NCBI GenBank assembly: GCA_046757565.1
Contig: JBHHYN010000056.1
Span: forward strand, 1-17,575
Source of the DNA: JBHHYN01 sp046757565
GTDB lineage: Bacteria; Pseudomonadota; Gammaproteobacteria; Eutrophobiales; Eutrophobiaceae
DNA length: 17,575 nucleotides
Direction of reading: 5' to 3'
The translations under genes and the position numbers were made by a program. Shown one piece after another: positions 1 to 7,985 of the stretch. The notes beneath the pieces are model-generated. The model ran no database searches, was not told where the DNA came from, and worked only from the letters and a program-made list of their open reading frames with translations. Position 1 is the first letter of the stretch. Every line of letters starts with the position of its first letter.

Positions 1-63
1 AAAACAAAAATCACACTTTTTGTTTTTCGTGCTCTGATAATTCAAGGACGGATTAATCAGAGC
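1..63 (-). terminator. Possible terminator region downstream of hslU
   Basis: Two inverted repeats follow the hslU stop in the direction of transcription. The first pairs 56-63 with 31-38 (8 bp, GCTCTGAT type, 17-nt loop). The second is an all-A/T arm pair, 17-26 with 1-10 (10 bp, 6-nt loop), whose minus-strand transcript ends in a U-rich run. An A-rich stretch lies between them. The arrangement resembles a terminator, but the GC-containing stem has no U-run directly after it. The window also ends here, so the call is tentative. Confidence 0.4.
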
Positions 64-85
64 TTCCTTAAATGATAAGTCACGT

Positions 86-1414
86 TCAGAGTATGTACCG
101 GGTTAAGTCATCATCCTTGAGTAAATCTTTAAGATGTGCATCAACATAGGCAGCATTGATAACCGCTTTTTCCCCCGGTTTTTCCGGTGCCTCGAAAGAT
201 AGTGTCTCGAGCAGGCGTTCCATGACAGTATATAACCGCCTTGCCCCTATATTTTCCGTGGATTCGTTTATTTGCCAGGCAATCTCGGCGATCCTGGCAA
301 CACCATCATTACTGAATTCCAGATCAACACCTTCTATCTTCATTAAAGCAGTATATTGTTCAGTCAGGGAAGCATCCGGTTCTGTCAATATCCGCGTAAA
401 ATCCTCGACCCCGAGCGCATCAAGCTCAACCCGGATGGGCAAGCGGCCCTGTAATTCCGGGATCAGATCGGACGGTTTGGCCAGGTGAAATGAACCTGAG
501 GCGATAAACAGGATATGATCTGTTTTAACCATACCGTATCGTGTTGATACCGTACAACCTTCCACCAGAGGTAACAAGTCCCGCTGCACACCCTCACGGG
601 ACACGTCTGGACCACTGGTTTCAGAACGGCGTGTTACCTTATCGATTTCATCCAGAAAAACGAGTCCATTCTGTTCCACATTATCCAGAGCACGCATCTT
701 GATATCGTCCTCATTAATAAGCTTTGACGCTTCCTCCTCAGTAAGCAGTTTTAATGCTTCCTTGATTTTCAACTTCCGCGTACGTTTTTTGCCGGAGCCC
801 AGGTTTTGAAACATGTTCTGTAACTGGCCTGTCATCTCTTCCATGCCGGGGGGCGCCATGATTTCAACGCCGATTGCAGGCATACTGAGTTCAACCTCGA
901 TTTCCTTGTCTGCCAATTTTCCTCCGCGCAGCATATCGCGGAATTTTTCTCTCGTTTTGTTTGCCTTATCATCATCCTCATCATCACCAAATGTCTTCGG
1001 CATTGGCAGCAATATATCAAGTACACGCTCCTCTGCTGCCTGCTCCGCCCTGTTCCTGACCTTTTCCAGTTCAATCTCGCGATTCATTTTGACAGCCACA
1101 TCCGAAATATCACGGATAATTGATTCCACATCACGCCCCACATATCCGACTTCGGTGAATTTCGTCGCCTCGATCTTGATAAACGGGGCATTAGCCAGCC
1201 TTGCCAGGCGCCTGGCTATTTCTGTTTTACCGACACCAGTCGGACCGATCATGAGGATATTTTTAGGAGTTATTTCATTACGTAAATCCTCATCGACGTG
1301 GAGCCGCCGCCAACGGTTGCGCAAGGCGATGGCAACGGCCCGCTTTGCAGCATCCTGGCCGATAATGTGCTTATCCAGTTCATCGACAATCTGTTTAGGG
1401 GTTAATGCTTTCAT
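86..1414 (-). CDS. hslU: HslU, ATPase and unfoldase of the HslUV protease
   Basis: HslU is the AAA+ unfoldase that threads substrates into the HslV peptidase in the cytoplasm. Seen, counted from the chosen ATG: an N-terminal TPKQIVDELDKHIIGQ block, Walker A GPTGVGKT at about 57-64, the pore motif GYVGRD at about 90-95, an acidic and variable I-domain at roughly 105-240, Walker B GLVFLDEID at about 250-258, sensor-2 GARRLY at about 390-395, and a C-terminal DLTRYIL tail of the kind that docks into HslV. The length is 442 residues, close to the usual 443. The frame also has a TTG five codons upstream, but the ATG at 1412-1414 fits family N-termini (M-x-x-x-T-P). No strong Shine-Dalgarno precedes either start, so coupling to hslV 25 bases upstream is likely. 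Confidence 0.97.
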   Translation of the reverse strand: MKALTPKQIVDELDKHIIGQDAAKRAVAIALRNRWRRLHVDEDLRNEITPKNILMIGPTGVGKTEIARRLARLANAPFIKIEATKFTEVGYVGRDVESIIRDISDVAVKMNREIELEKVRNRAEQAAEERVLDILLPMPKTFGDDEDDDKANKTREKFRDMLRGGKLADKEIEVELSMPAIGVEIMAPPGMEEMTGQLQNMFQNLGSGKKRTRKLKIKEALKLLTEEEASKLINEDDIKMRALDNVEQNGLVFLDEIDKVTRRSETSGPDVSREGVQRDLLPLVEGCTVSTRYGMVKTDHILFIASGSFHLAKPSDLIPELQGRLPIRVELDALGVEDFTRILTEPDASLTEQYTALMKIEGVDLEFSNDGVARIAEIAWQINESTENIGARRLYTVMERLLETLSFEAPEKPGEKAVINAAYVDAHLKDLLKDDDLTRYIL

Positions 1415-1439
1415 ATAAATCGTTGCCAAATAATCAGTG

Positions 1440-1976
1440 TCATTTCAATTCCTCGATAATCAGGGAATGGTTTGTATAAATACAGATATCTGCTGCGATG
1501 GTAAGCGCCTTCTCCACAATTTGCCGGGCATCCAGATCAGTATTTTCCATTAAGGCACGGGCAGCGGCCTTGGCATAGGCTCCACCGGATCCAATCGCCA
1601 TGATATGGTCCTCCGGCTCAATGACATCACCATTACCTGAAATAATAAATGATGTGGATTTATCGGCTACACAAAGCAATGCTTCCAGGCGCCGCAACAT
1701 ACGATCAGTTCGCCAGTCCTTGGCCAGTTCCACCGCTGCGCGCATCAGATTCCCCTGGTGCTTGTCAAGTTTGCCTTCAAAACGTTCAAACAGGGTAAAG
1801 GCATCTGCCGTGCCACCGGCAAACCCGGCAATAATCTGATCCTGAAAAAGGCGGCGCACCTTCCGCGCATTGCCTTTCATTACCGTATCGCCGACAGATA
1901 CCTGGCCGTCACCCCCCAGTACAACATGGTTATTCTTGCGCACGGACAGGATGGTTGTGCCTCTGAATGCTTGCAA
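1440..1976 (-). CDS. hslV: HslV, threonine peptidase of the HslUV protease
   Basis: HslV is the proteasome-beta-like N-terminal threonine peptidase that forms the HslUV chamber. Seen: FRGTTILSVRK at the N-terminus followed by HVVLGGDGQVSVGDTVMK, then GFAGGTADAFTLFERFE and AIGSGGAYAKAAARAL, all family hallmarks. The start is TTG at 1974-1976. AAGGAG lies 7 bases upstream (1984-1989), and the extra upstream residues of the open frame do not resemble HslV. The product has a six-residue propeptide (M-Q-A-F-R-G), so the catalytic Thr would be residue 7 after processing. Length is 178 residues. It stops 25 bases before the hslU ATG. Confidence 0.96.
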   Translation of the reverse strand: MQAFRGTTILSVRKNNHVVLGGDGQVSVGDTVMKGNARKVRRLFQDQIIAGFAGGTADAFTLFERFEGKLDKHQGNLMRAAVELAKDWRTDRMLRRLEALLCVADKSTSFIISGNGDVIEPEDHIMAIGSGGAYAKAAARALMENTDLDARQIVEKALTIAADICIYTNHSLIIEELK

Positions 1977-2008
1977 CGATCTACTCCTTAAAGTATTTTT
2001 TATGTGGA

Positions 2009-2033
2009 AGCGGGATTCTACACCAATATCAAG
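2009..2033 (-). promoter_or_regulatory. Candidate sigma-32 heat-shock promoter for hslVU
   Basis: On the minus strand CTTGAT (2028-2033) is followed after 13 bases by CCCGCT (2009-2014). The RpoH consensus is roughly CTTGAA, N11-16, CCCCAT, so the match is 5/6 and 4/6. The expected start site would leave a leader of about 25 bases containing AAGGAG ahead of the hslV TTG. Heat-shock control of hslVU is established in enterobacteria; use of this site is inferred. TAGAAT at 2015-2020 could instead be a sigma-70 -10 box. Confidence 0.4.
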
Positions 2034-2089
2034 GCTCAATGCTCAAGGTTCAAGGTTCAAGGTCCAAGGTTCAAGGTTCATGGCTCAGG
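2027..2089. repeat. Phased 7-bp repeat array between xerC and hslV
   Basis: Nine consecutive 7-bp units run in strict phase. On the plus strand they are variants of GTTCAAG: TATCAAG, GCTCAAT, GCTCAAG, GTTCAAG twice, GTCCAAG, GTTCAAG, GTTCATG, GCTCAGG. An inverted copy, TTGAACCTTGAAC at 2123-2135, can pair over 13 bp with 2048-2060. Read on the minus strand, the units repeat CTTGAA, the same hexamer as the -35 box of the candidate heat-shock promoter. Confidence 0.85.
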
Positions 2090-2135
2090 GTTCTTAGTTT
2101 AAGAACTAGGGAACCAGGAACGTTGAACCTTGAAC
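2069..2135 (-). terminator. Nested inverted repeats after xerC
   Basis: A perfect 7-bp stem with a 3-base loop (GTTCTTA at 2090-2096, TAAGAAC at 2100-2106) sits inside a larger inverted repeat pairing 2069-2080 with 2124-2135 (12 bp). The structure lies just past the xerC stop. No U-run follows it, so it may act as a transcript end-stabiliser or attenuator, or may be only a by-product of the heptad repeats. Confidence 0.35.
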
Positions 2136-2142
2136 GGCTGGT

Positions 2143-3033
2143 TCAGGATTTCTTGGCCCTGGGATGCGACTTGTCATAAATCCGGGCAAGATGCTGAAAA
2201 TCCAGGTGCGTATACACCTGTGTCGTACTGATATTGGCATGCCCCAGTAATTCCTGAACGGCCCGCAGGTCACTGCTTGATTCGAGAATATGGGTAGCGA
2301 ATGAATGGCGAAGCATATGCGGGTGGACACGGGTCGCCAAACCCTGCTTTACAGCCCAGTCACGCAGGCGCTGCTGGATTGTCCGTGTGCTGATACGTTT
2401 ACCCCGGTTACTGACAAACAGTGCAGATTGATCACTGTTAGCAAAATTTGAACGCTGACTCAGCCATGCTTTAATTGCATTTACAGCATATCTTCCAACA
2501 GGAATGTTGCGTGTTTTTTTACCCTTACCCGTTACAGTAACGATAGCGTCTGCGAAATCAATACTATCCAGATCAAGTTCCACCAACTCGGAAAGGCGTA
2601 ATCCCGATGAATACATAAGTTCGAAAATTGCCTTGTCCCGCACCGCCAGCGGTCCGGATGTTTTTATTTCGACCAGCCGATTCGCCTGATCTGCATCCAG
2701 TGTCTTTGGCAGTTTGTGTGGGGTCGCGGGTGTGATAATGCCCAGCGCCGGGTTCTGCGATGCAATTCCAGCGCGCATCAGATACCGGTAAAAGGCGCGG
2801 ATAGCAGACATGTGGCGTTGTAAGCTACGTCCACTTATCCCTCGGCAGTGGCGTTTGGCAATAAAGCTGCGAAGCTGGCGGCCATTCAGGTCGTCCCATT
2901 TCCGTATCTCCTGCTCCCGGCAATGCTCCAGCAATACCTTCAGATCACGTTCATAAGCCATGTGGGTATGCGGAGACAGGTGATGCAATGTCCCCAGAAA
3001 CTCTTCGATCTTTGAGGCCTCACCTTGCTGCAT
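2143..3033 (-). CDS. xerC: XerC, tyrosine recombinase for chromosome dimer resolution
   Basis: XerC acts with XerD and FtsK at dif to resolve chromosome dimers. Seen: an N-terminal SAM-like DNA-binding domain (about 1-90) and a C-terminal catalytic domain. Counted from the chosen start, the catalytic residues are Arg146 (GLRLSEL), Lys170 (GKGKKTR), His239 and Arg242 (HPHMLRH), His265 (LLGHANISTT) and the nucleophile Tyr274 (VYTHLDF), nearly the same spacing as in E. coli XerC. The ATG at 3031-3033 is chosen because family proteins begin just before the SPHT segment; the frame runs on upstream to a TTG without family similarity. Length is 296 residues. Its place between DUF484 and hslV is a conserved housekeeping location, so it is not a mobile-element integrase. 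Confidence 0.95.
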   Translation of the reverse strand: MQQGEASKIEEFLGTLHHLSPHTHMAYERDLKVLLEHCREQEIRKWDDLNGRQLRSFIAKRHCRGISGRSLQRHMSAIRAFYRYLMRAGIASQNPALGIITPATPHKLPKTLDADQANRLVEIKTSGPLAVRDKAIFELMYSSGLRLSELVELDLDSIDFADAIVTVTGKGKKTRNIPVGRYAVNAIKAWLSQRSNFANSDQSALFVSNRGKRISTRTIQQRLRDWAVKQGLATRVHPHMLRHSFATHILESSSDLRAVQELLGHANISTTQVYTHLDFQHLARIYDKSHPRAKKS

Positions 3034-3115
3034 CACAATAATCCGGAAATAAAAGTAACACAATGAAATACACAAATACCTCGTTCCAACAACTTACTAA
3101 TCCATGATGAACGTT

Positions 3116-3146
3116 AAAGAACCTCTGATTAAGTCAGAGGTTCCTT
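3116..3146 (-). terminator. 10-bp hairpin between DUF484 and xerC
   Basis: GAACCTCTGA (3119-3128) pairs perfectly with TCAGAGGTTC (3134-3143) across a 5-base loop, and two more A-T pairs form beyond one mismatch. On the minus strand the stem is followed by TTTAA, a weak U-run. It sits 14 bases past the DUF484 stop and probably ends or attenuates the dapF-DUF484 transcript. The arm sequence is shared with the hairpin at 31-63. Confidence 0.55.
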
Positions 3147-3159
3147 AATAAACAAATAG

Positions 3160-3867
3160 CTATTTTTCAGCAACCCATGGTTTGATAATAAAACTCAATA
3201 TTTCCCCCAGATTGGCCAGCAACTCGACACCCATTGTTTCCTGGAACTTTTCCGGATTAGTGCTGCCAATAACAAGCACGCCGCCCCAGTCCGGTCCATG
3301 TAAAGGGACAATAACAGCAGATGAGATATCATCGCCTTCTTCTCCAAAAAGAAAGGCCTGTTGTTGGCGCTTGAGACGGCCGCTGATTGGTATTCGTTTT
3401 TCGATAATCGATTTGAACAGGCTTCGTTCCTGGATATCCCGGCCGGCAAATTCCTCACCCGCATAAGTATCTATAAATGCCGGTTCGGCAAACACTCTAA
3501 CAATAACACGATCCGCGTTGAAATTACTACGCAGGTTTTCATATAAAGTCGAGAAGATCTCGCCGGTGTCTGTGGCATCCATCAGGATCAGGGCCAGTTT
3601 ATGCATGCGCCTGGCCAATTCTTCATTCTGCCTGGCAATTTCAATCAGATCATGAATCTGTTTGTGCGTCCGTTCATTCTTTTCACGCAGTATGGCCACC
3701 TGTTTTTCCACGAGAGACACCGCACTGCCACTTGCATGAGGGACCTGGATATCAGCCAGCAACTCCGGATAATCATTAAAAAAACCGGGATGCTTGCGCA
3801 GATACTCCGCTATCTCTTGCGCTGTAATAGTATTTGTATTTTGTTCCGATTCTGTTGGTGCATTCAT
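3160..3867 (-). CDS. DUF484 family GAF-like protein
   Basis: The family is conserved between dapF and xerC in many gammaproteobacteria (YigA in E. coli); no biochemical role is established. Seen: an N-terminal block AEYLRKHPGFFNDYPELL (about 20-37) followed by PHASGSAVSLVEKQVAILREKN, both family signatures; a probable coiled coil at about 50-92; and a C-terminal GAF-like fold (about 95-232) with SSAVIVPLHGPDWGGVLVIGS. Length is 235 residues, normal for the family. The ATG overlaps the dapF stop as ATGA (3864-3867), so translation is probably coupled. No transmembrane segment or signal peptide is visible, so it is predicted cytosolic. Confidence 0.93.
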   Translation of the reverse strand: MNAPTESEQNTNTITAQEIAEYLRKHPGFFNDYPELLADIQVPHASGSAVSLVEKQVAILREKNERTHKQIHDLIEIARQNEELARRMHKLALILMDATDTGEIFSTLYENLRSNFNADRVIVRVFAEPAFIDTYAGEEFAGRDIQERSLFKSIIEKRIPISGRLKRQQQAFLFGEEGDDISSAVIVPLHGPDWGGVLVIGSTNPEKFQETMGVELLANLGEILSFIIKPWVAEK

Positions 3868-4694
3868 AAGCTAATTTGACCTTCATAAACCGTTGTTGCC
3901 GGGCCCGTCATCCAGACTGGTTCACCTTCACCGGCCCATCGCACAAGAAGATGTCCACCTTTTAACCCGACATCGACCTCATTTTCAAGTTTATTATCGA
4001 GATATCCTGCAACGACCGCCGCGCAGGCGCCGCTGCCACAGGCCAGCGTTTCCCCCGCGCCTCGTTCATAAACACGCAATCGGACATGGGCCGGATCAAG
4101 CACCTGCATGAATCCAACATTCACGCCCTGTGGAAACAGGGCGTTTTCCTGTATCTCCGGTCCCAGGGTAGTAACCGGCGCCTGCATGACGTCAGCTACC
4201 TGCAACACGGCATGAGGATTTCCCATGGATAATGCCAACAGTCTGGTCGTACCGCAGGAGAGATCGACGCTATAGCATGTTCGCCTCTGCCCGGCATCCA
4301 TCGGGATATCAGCCGGTTCAAAACGCGGAATCCCCATGTTCACCCGGAAACGGTCTTCATCCTCAATATAGACGGTAATAGTACCATTCATGGTTTCTGC
4401 CGTGATGGACTTGCCGGAGACGTATTTACGCCGCACTAGATAATCGGCAACACAACGGGCGCCGTTCCCGCATTGTTCCACTTCTCCTCCGTCAGCATTA
4501 AAAATACGATAGCGTATATCCAACCCGGGATCACTACTGGGTTGTATAATCAGTACCTGATCGCAACCAATGCCGAAATGCCGATCAGCAATCGCGCGTA
4601 TTTGATCAGGCACAAGCTCAATGGCCCGTTCGAGGCCATTAAAGATAACAAAGTCATTACCCAGGCCGTGCATCTTTGTAAATTCCAGTTCCAT
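3864..4694 (-). CDS. dapF: DapF, diaminopimelate epimerase
   Basis: DapF converts LL- to meso-diaminopimelate, the last step before lysine and a precursor for peptidoglycan crosslinking. Seen: the start block FTKMHGLGNDFV, the first catalytic cysteine Cys75 in NADGGEVEQCGNGARC, and the second, Cys219, in YERGAGETLACGSGAC. Two homologous halves are evident. Length is 276 residues, as usual. The ATG at 4692-4694 places the N-terminus as in known DapF, though only a weak ribosome site precedes it. The stop overlaps the DUF484 start by ATGA. The usual neighbour lysA is not upstream here; an mscS-like gene lies there instead, 185 bases away. Confidence 0.97.
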   Translation of the reverse strand: MELEFTKMHGLGNDFVIFNGLERAIELVPDQIRAIADRHFGIGCDQVLIIQPSSDPGLDIRYRIFNADGGEVEQCGNGARCVADYLVRRKYVSGKSITAETMNGTITVYIEDEDRFRVNMGIPRFEPADIPMDAGQRRTCYSVDLSCGTTRLLALSMGNPHAVLQVADVMQAPVTTLGPEIQENALFPQGVNVGFMQVLDPAHVRLRVYERGAGETLACGSGACAAVVAGYLDNKLENEVDVGLKGGHLLVRWAGEGEPVWMTGPATTVYEGQISL

Positions 4695-4879
4695 AACACC
4701 AACAGGTTACAATGAGTTGTTTGCATTTGGAAGGGTTAGGACACTGGAATTTGCTTTATAACAAGAAGGCTATAAAGGTTTACCAATGACCCGGACTTTT
4801 TTTAAATATCAAACAAATCGATAACCGGAACCTGTCTAAAAATTACGCGTGGCCGTGACAGCGGCATTTAAGATAGATC
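4695..4879. other. Intergenic region between mscS-like gene and dapF
   Basis: No gene is visible in these 185 bases. An inverted repeat CTTTATA (4754-4760) and TATAAAG (4771-4777) with a 10-base loop lies about 60 bases upstream of dapF. TTATAA within it could be a -10 element, with TTGGTA as a poor -35 at long spacing. The dapF promoter is expected here, but no site is convincing. Confidence 0.3.
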
Positions 4880-5983
4880 CTAATTTGAGCGATCAGGAAC
4901 CAGGTTCCCTGTCGCAATATGCAACGTCGATGTTGGAAAAGCACACTCCGCGCCATGCCTTTCTATGATATCGATGATTTTCAACATTACATCCTGTTTA
5001 ATCTCATGGTATCTTATCCACTCCGTCGTCCTGGTAAACGTATAGATAAAGAAATCCAGTGAAGAAGGCGCAAACTTGTTGAAGTTTACAATCAGTGTTT
5101 GATTGACATCGATCTCCGGATGTTCTCTCAACATGGTCTTTACATCCGCCACGATCTTATCCATCTTGCCGGCGTCTTCATAGCGGATGCCAATAGTTTC
5201 ATAAATACGCCGGTTGGTCATGCGTGACGGGTTCTCAACACTGATATTGGCAAAGACTGAATTTGGAATATATAACGGGCGCTTATCGAATGTGCGGATC
5301 CGCGTCAGGCGCCAACCGATATTCTCGACCGTGCCTTCGATCTCCTTGTCAGGGGAACGGATCCAATCACCTACATCAAAGGGACGGTCCATATAGATCA
5401 TCAGGCCCCCAAAGAAATTAGCCAACAGGTCCTTTGCGGCAAAACCAATCGCAATACCACCGATACCTCCAAATGCAAGCACGCCTGAAATGCTGTAGCC
5501 CAGTGTCTGTAACGCAACCAGGAATGCGGTAATGATGACGGAGAAACGCAGCAACTTTGCAATCGCGTCCGCAGTGGTGCGATCAAATGGTTCACCGGCG
5601 TCGATACGGCTGCTGATAATGTTCCGCTCAGCACGTGTAATAAAGCGGACCATAAACCAGGTGATCACAACAACAACGCCCACATCCCTGATGGGATTAA
5701 TTGCCTCAAAAATAGCGGCGCCGGACTCCTGTTTGACTATCTCCGCAGCAAAAGTAAGACCGACGATCCAGATTAACGCAGATAACGGTCGGCCCATGGC
5801 GCCGACAATGGCATCATCCCAGTAGGTCCTTGTCTTCTCCAGCTTTGCATAGAGCTTTTTAAAGACCCGTTTTTGCAGCCAATCAAAAAAAAGTGTAACA
5901 AAAACCACGATGAATACCTGGATGATCCAGGATTCCGTACCAAAGAATTTCAATAACTCTGATAAAAAATAGTCATAATCCAT
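4880..5983 (-). CDS. MscS-family mechanosensitive channel
   Basis: This is a small-conductance mechanosensitive channel of the inner membrane that releases solutes on hypo-osmotic shock (family role). Seen: membrane segments at about 19-35, 65-84, 99-117 and 144-162; a Gly/Ala-rich pore helix at about 167-195 (LAFGGIGGIAIGFAAKDLLANFFGG); then the beta domain with RPFDVGDWI (200-208), GTVENIGWRLTRIRTFD and IPNSVFANISVENPSRM; and a C-terminal alpha/beta domain to 367. It is longer than E. coli MscS (286 residues) because of extra N-terminal helices. ATG 5981-5983 has AGAGGT about 7 bases upstream. It begins 21 bases after the TraB/GumN-like gene and closes the dppBC-nagZ gene set. Confidence 0.93.
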   Translation of the reverse strand: MDYDYFLSELLKFFGTESWIIQVFIVVFVTLFFDWLQKRVFKKLYAKLEKTRTYWDDAIVGAMGRPLSALIWIVGLTFAAEIVKQESGAAIFEAINPIRDVGVVVVITWFMVRFITRAERNIISSRIDAGEPFDRTTADAIAKLLRFSVIITAFLVALQTLGYSISGVLAFGGIGGIAIGFAAKDLLANFFGGLMIYMDRPFDVGDWIRSPDKEIEGTVENIGWRLTRIRTFDKRPLYIPNSVFANISVENPSRMTNRRIYETIGIRYEDAGKMDKIVADVKTMLREHPEIDVNQTLIVNFNKFAPSSLDFFIYTFTRTTEWIRYHEIKQDVMLKIIDIIERHGAECAFPTSTLHIATGNLVPDRSN

Positions 5984-6004
5984 CGTTATACCTCTTCGAC
6001 CGTA

Positions 6005-6940
6005 TCAATATACCAGTGAAATGTCATAATGGCGTTGTTTCAACAAATTAAGCACCCCATCCTTGCCGGGCAGATGCATTGCGCCAATCGCGATAAAGGC
6101 GTTGCCCTTTTGTAATGTTGATTGCATACGCTTTGTCATTCGATAATTACGTTGGGTCAATAACTTTCCCAGGAGTTCTTCATAAACCGCATCATTCGAT
6201 ATCGAATATCTGTGGCTATATTCAAACAGTCCCTTCAAGTCGCGAGCCAGATAAAAAGACTTCATCTTCTCAAAATCTTCCGACATGACATCATAATGAC
6301 AGATAGTGTCCGTTAACAATCTGATCTGCGCATCAATCGTCAAGTCATTCAGTACACGGCCCTGTTCCTCCAGGGTCTCCAGCCCGGATAATTCAGCACC
6401 ACCCGCCTGGGCAATTTGCAGCAATTCAACATCAAGTACTGTACCCGTTTCGGGAGGATAATTCATAATAAGGAATGCCGCCCACGGCTTCATCATGGAT
6501 ATGGACTGCTCGGGCAGATGGTAGATGCTGCCGAGAATTTCCACTGCCCTGTCAAACAGCGGTTTGGACAACATTGTATGTAGCGATTGCCTGTTATTAA
6601 AATACATCATGTTGATAAGCGTTAATGCCTGTTCAGGATCAGGCAATGCCTCCATGACGAATATACTGCTGTTATGAATGGCATCATTCACCTCAGCCGG
6701 TAGATTAAGTATCCTGTCATCCGCCACGTGAATGGTGCCAAACAGATAGCTTGGCTGCGTACCCGCCTTGCCCACCTTCCACAGCAAACCCTTGTTGTAT
6801 TGCGTAGGCCCTTCATAGATTTGCTTATCAACCTCAAGGGGTCTGCATTCCGGTGAGACAAATGTATCGGACCAGGCATGGGAACAGAACAACAGGCCCA
6901 GTAAACCCAGGCAAAATAATTTATGATTTGATTCCATCAT
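6005..6940 (-). CDS. Secreted TraB/GumN family protein
   Basis: The protein belongs to the TraB/GumN group (erythromycin-esterase/Tiki-like fold), whose members are thought to be metal-dependent peptidases; the substrate of this one is unknown. Seen: a signal peptide ending near AWS-DTF at about residue 24, so it is exported; FGTIH at about 67-71; GLETLEEQ at about 186-193; and a C-terminal AIGAMHLPGKDGVLNLL containing His289. These are the family's conserved Gly-His and Gly-Leu-Glu motifs. The start is ATG 6938-6940, with AGGA about 7 bases upstream; another ATG follows directly. It overlaps the nagZ end by 20 bases. Length is 311 residues. The operon position suggests an envelope role, which is inference. 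Confidence 0.88.
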   Translation of the reverse strand: MMESNHKLFCLGLLGLLFCSHAWSDTFVSPECRPLEVDKQIYEGPTQYNKGLLWKVGKAGTQPSYLFGTIHVADDRILNLPAEVNDAIHNSSIFVMEALPDPEQALTLINMMYFNNRQSLHTMLSKPLFDRAVEILGSIYHLPEQSISMMKPWAAFLIMNYPPETGTVLDVELLQIAQAGGAELSGLETLEEQGRVLNDLTIDAQIRLLTDTICHYDVMSEDFEKMKSFYLARDLKGLFEYSHRYSISNDAVYEELLGKLLTQRNYRMTKRMQSTLQKGNAFIAIGAMHLPGKDGVLNLLKQRHYDISLVY

Positions 6941-7985
6941 CCCCAAGTCCTAATTCAGGTGATGCATCAAGCCTGGCAATGGCCGTAGCTACAGACTGCC
7001 ATTTTTTGTTCTCATGTAAACCGGCAAGGGATATTTCAGGGCCTCGCCCGTGCATGCGCATCAGCCTCGCCTGAGAAGCGGGATTCGGCTGCAGATCAAG
7101 CCCTTCCAATACCTCTATAGCACTTTCCTGATTATCACAGATTAGTACCATGTCGCAACCGGCATTCAGAGAGGCCCTGGCCCTCTCCAGATAATTGCCG
7201 GCAACTCCGGCAGCCGCCATACTGATATCGTCACTGAATATGACCCCCTGAAACCCGAATTGCCGCCGTAATATCTCCAGCAACCATTTGTCTGAATAAC
7301 CCGCCGGTTTGTCATCCACAAACGGATAGATAACATGTGCCGGCATAATTGCAGGTAACCCCGCATCGATCAATCGTTCGAAAGGGAGAAGATCACTCAT
7401 GGCAATATCTTCAAAACGCCGTTTATCAACAGGTATACCATGATGCGAATCTTCCTTCACGCTGCCATGGCCCGGAAAATGCTTACCCACTGCCGCCATC
7501 CCGGCATCATTCATACCGTGCATAAAACGTTTTGCCAGCATGGTTGCAACATCCGCTTTACGGTGAAACGACCGATCACCGATGACCTGACTGATCCCCT
7601 TTGCCAGATCAAGCACCGGGGCAAAACTGAAATCCACACCCACAGCGCGCAACTCACTGGCCATCAGCCACCCTGCTTTCTCAGCCAGGCGCAGCCCCTC
7701 TACACTGTTTTCATCATATTTCTCGCCATAGCGGCGGCATGCAGGTAGTGGTATAAATTTCTCGCGAAAACGTTGTACACGGCCGCCTTCATGATCGACG
7801 GCGATAAGCAGGGGAGGATGGCGTAATGCATGTATTCGTGTACACAGCTCCCTGACTTGTTCCGGCCCCGCATAGTTGCGGGAGAACAGGATAACCCCAC
7901 CCACAAGGGGATGGCGGAGTAATTCACACTCGTCATTTTCCAGTACCTGACCACGCAGATCCAGCATGATGGGACCTAATGACAT
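6921..7985 (-). CDS. nagZ: NagZ, beta-N-acetylglucosaminidase of peptidoglycan recycling
   Basis: NagZ is the cytoplasmic GH3 enzyme that removes GlcNAc from GlcNAc-anhydroMurNAc-peptides during cell-wall recycling. Seen: an N-terminal GPIMLDLRG block; VDHEGGRVQR at about 63-72; KHFPGHG at 168-174; the Asp-His acid/base pair D179 and H181 in DSHHGIP; and the nucleophile Asp252 in FSDDISM. Length is 354 residues, slightly longer than the E. coli enzyme (341). No signal peptide is present. ATG 7983-7985 has GAGGGGG 5 bases upstream, and the gene overlaps the dppC-like stop by 10 bases. The coupling to two oligopeptide permeases suggests that the operon handles murein peptides. Confidence 0.96.
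   Translation of the reverse strand: MSLGPIMLDLRGQVLENDECELLRHPLVGGVILFSRNYAGPEQVRELCTRIHALRHPPLLIAVDHEGGRVQRFREKFIPLPACRRYGEKYDENSVEGLRLAEKAGWLMASELRAVGVDFSFAPVLDLAKGISQVIGDRSFHRKADVATMLAKRFMHGMNDAGMAAVGKHFPGHGSVKEDSHHGIPVDKRRFEDIAMSDLLPFERLIDAGLPAIMPAHVIYPFVDDKPAGYSDKWLLEILRRQFGFQGVIFSDDISMAAAGVAGNYLERARASLNAGCDMVLICDNQESAIEVLEGLDLQPNPASQARLMRMHGRGPEISLAGLHENKKWQSVATAIARLDASPELGLGDDGIKS

Noticed and set aside
813..1418. Plus-strand frame of 201 codons opposite hslU
   Set aside because: It is Ser/Ile-rich antisense translation of a highly conserved gene.
1415..1443. ATG overlapping the hslV stop (1441-1443) as the hslU start
   Set aside because: It is out of frame with hslU and reaches a stop after ten codons.
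2143..3033. Tyrosine recombinase as a sign of a prophage or integron
   Set aside because: The catalytic spacing and the DUF484-xerC-hslVU context identify housekeeping XerC. No phage genes, cassettes or att sites were seen.
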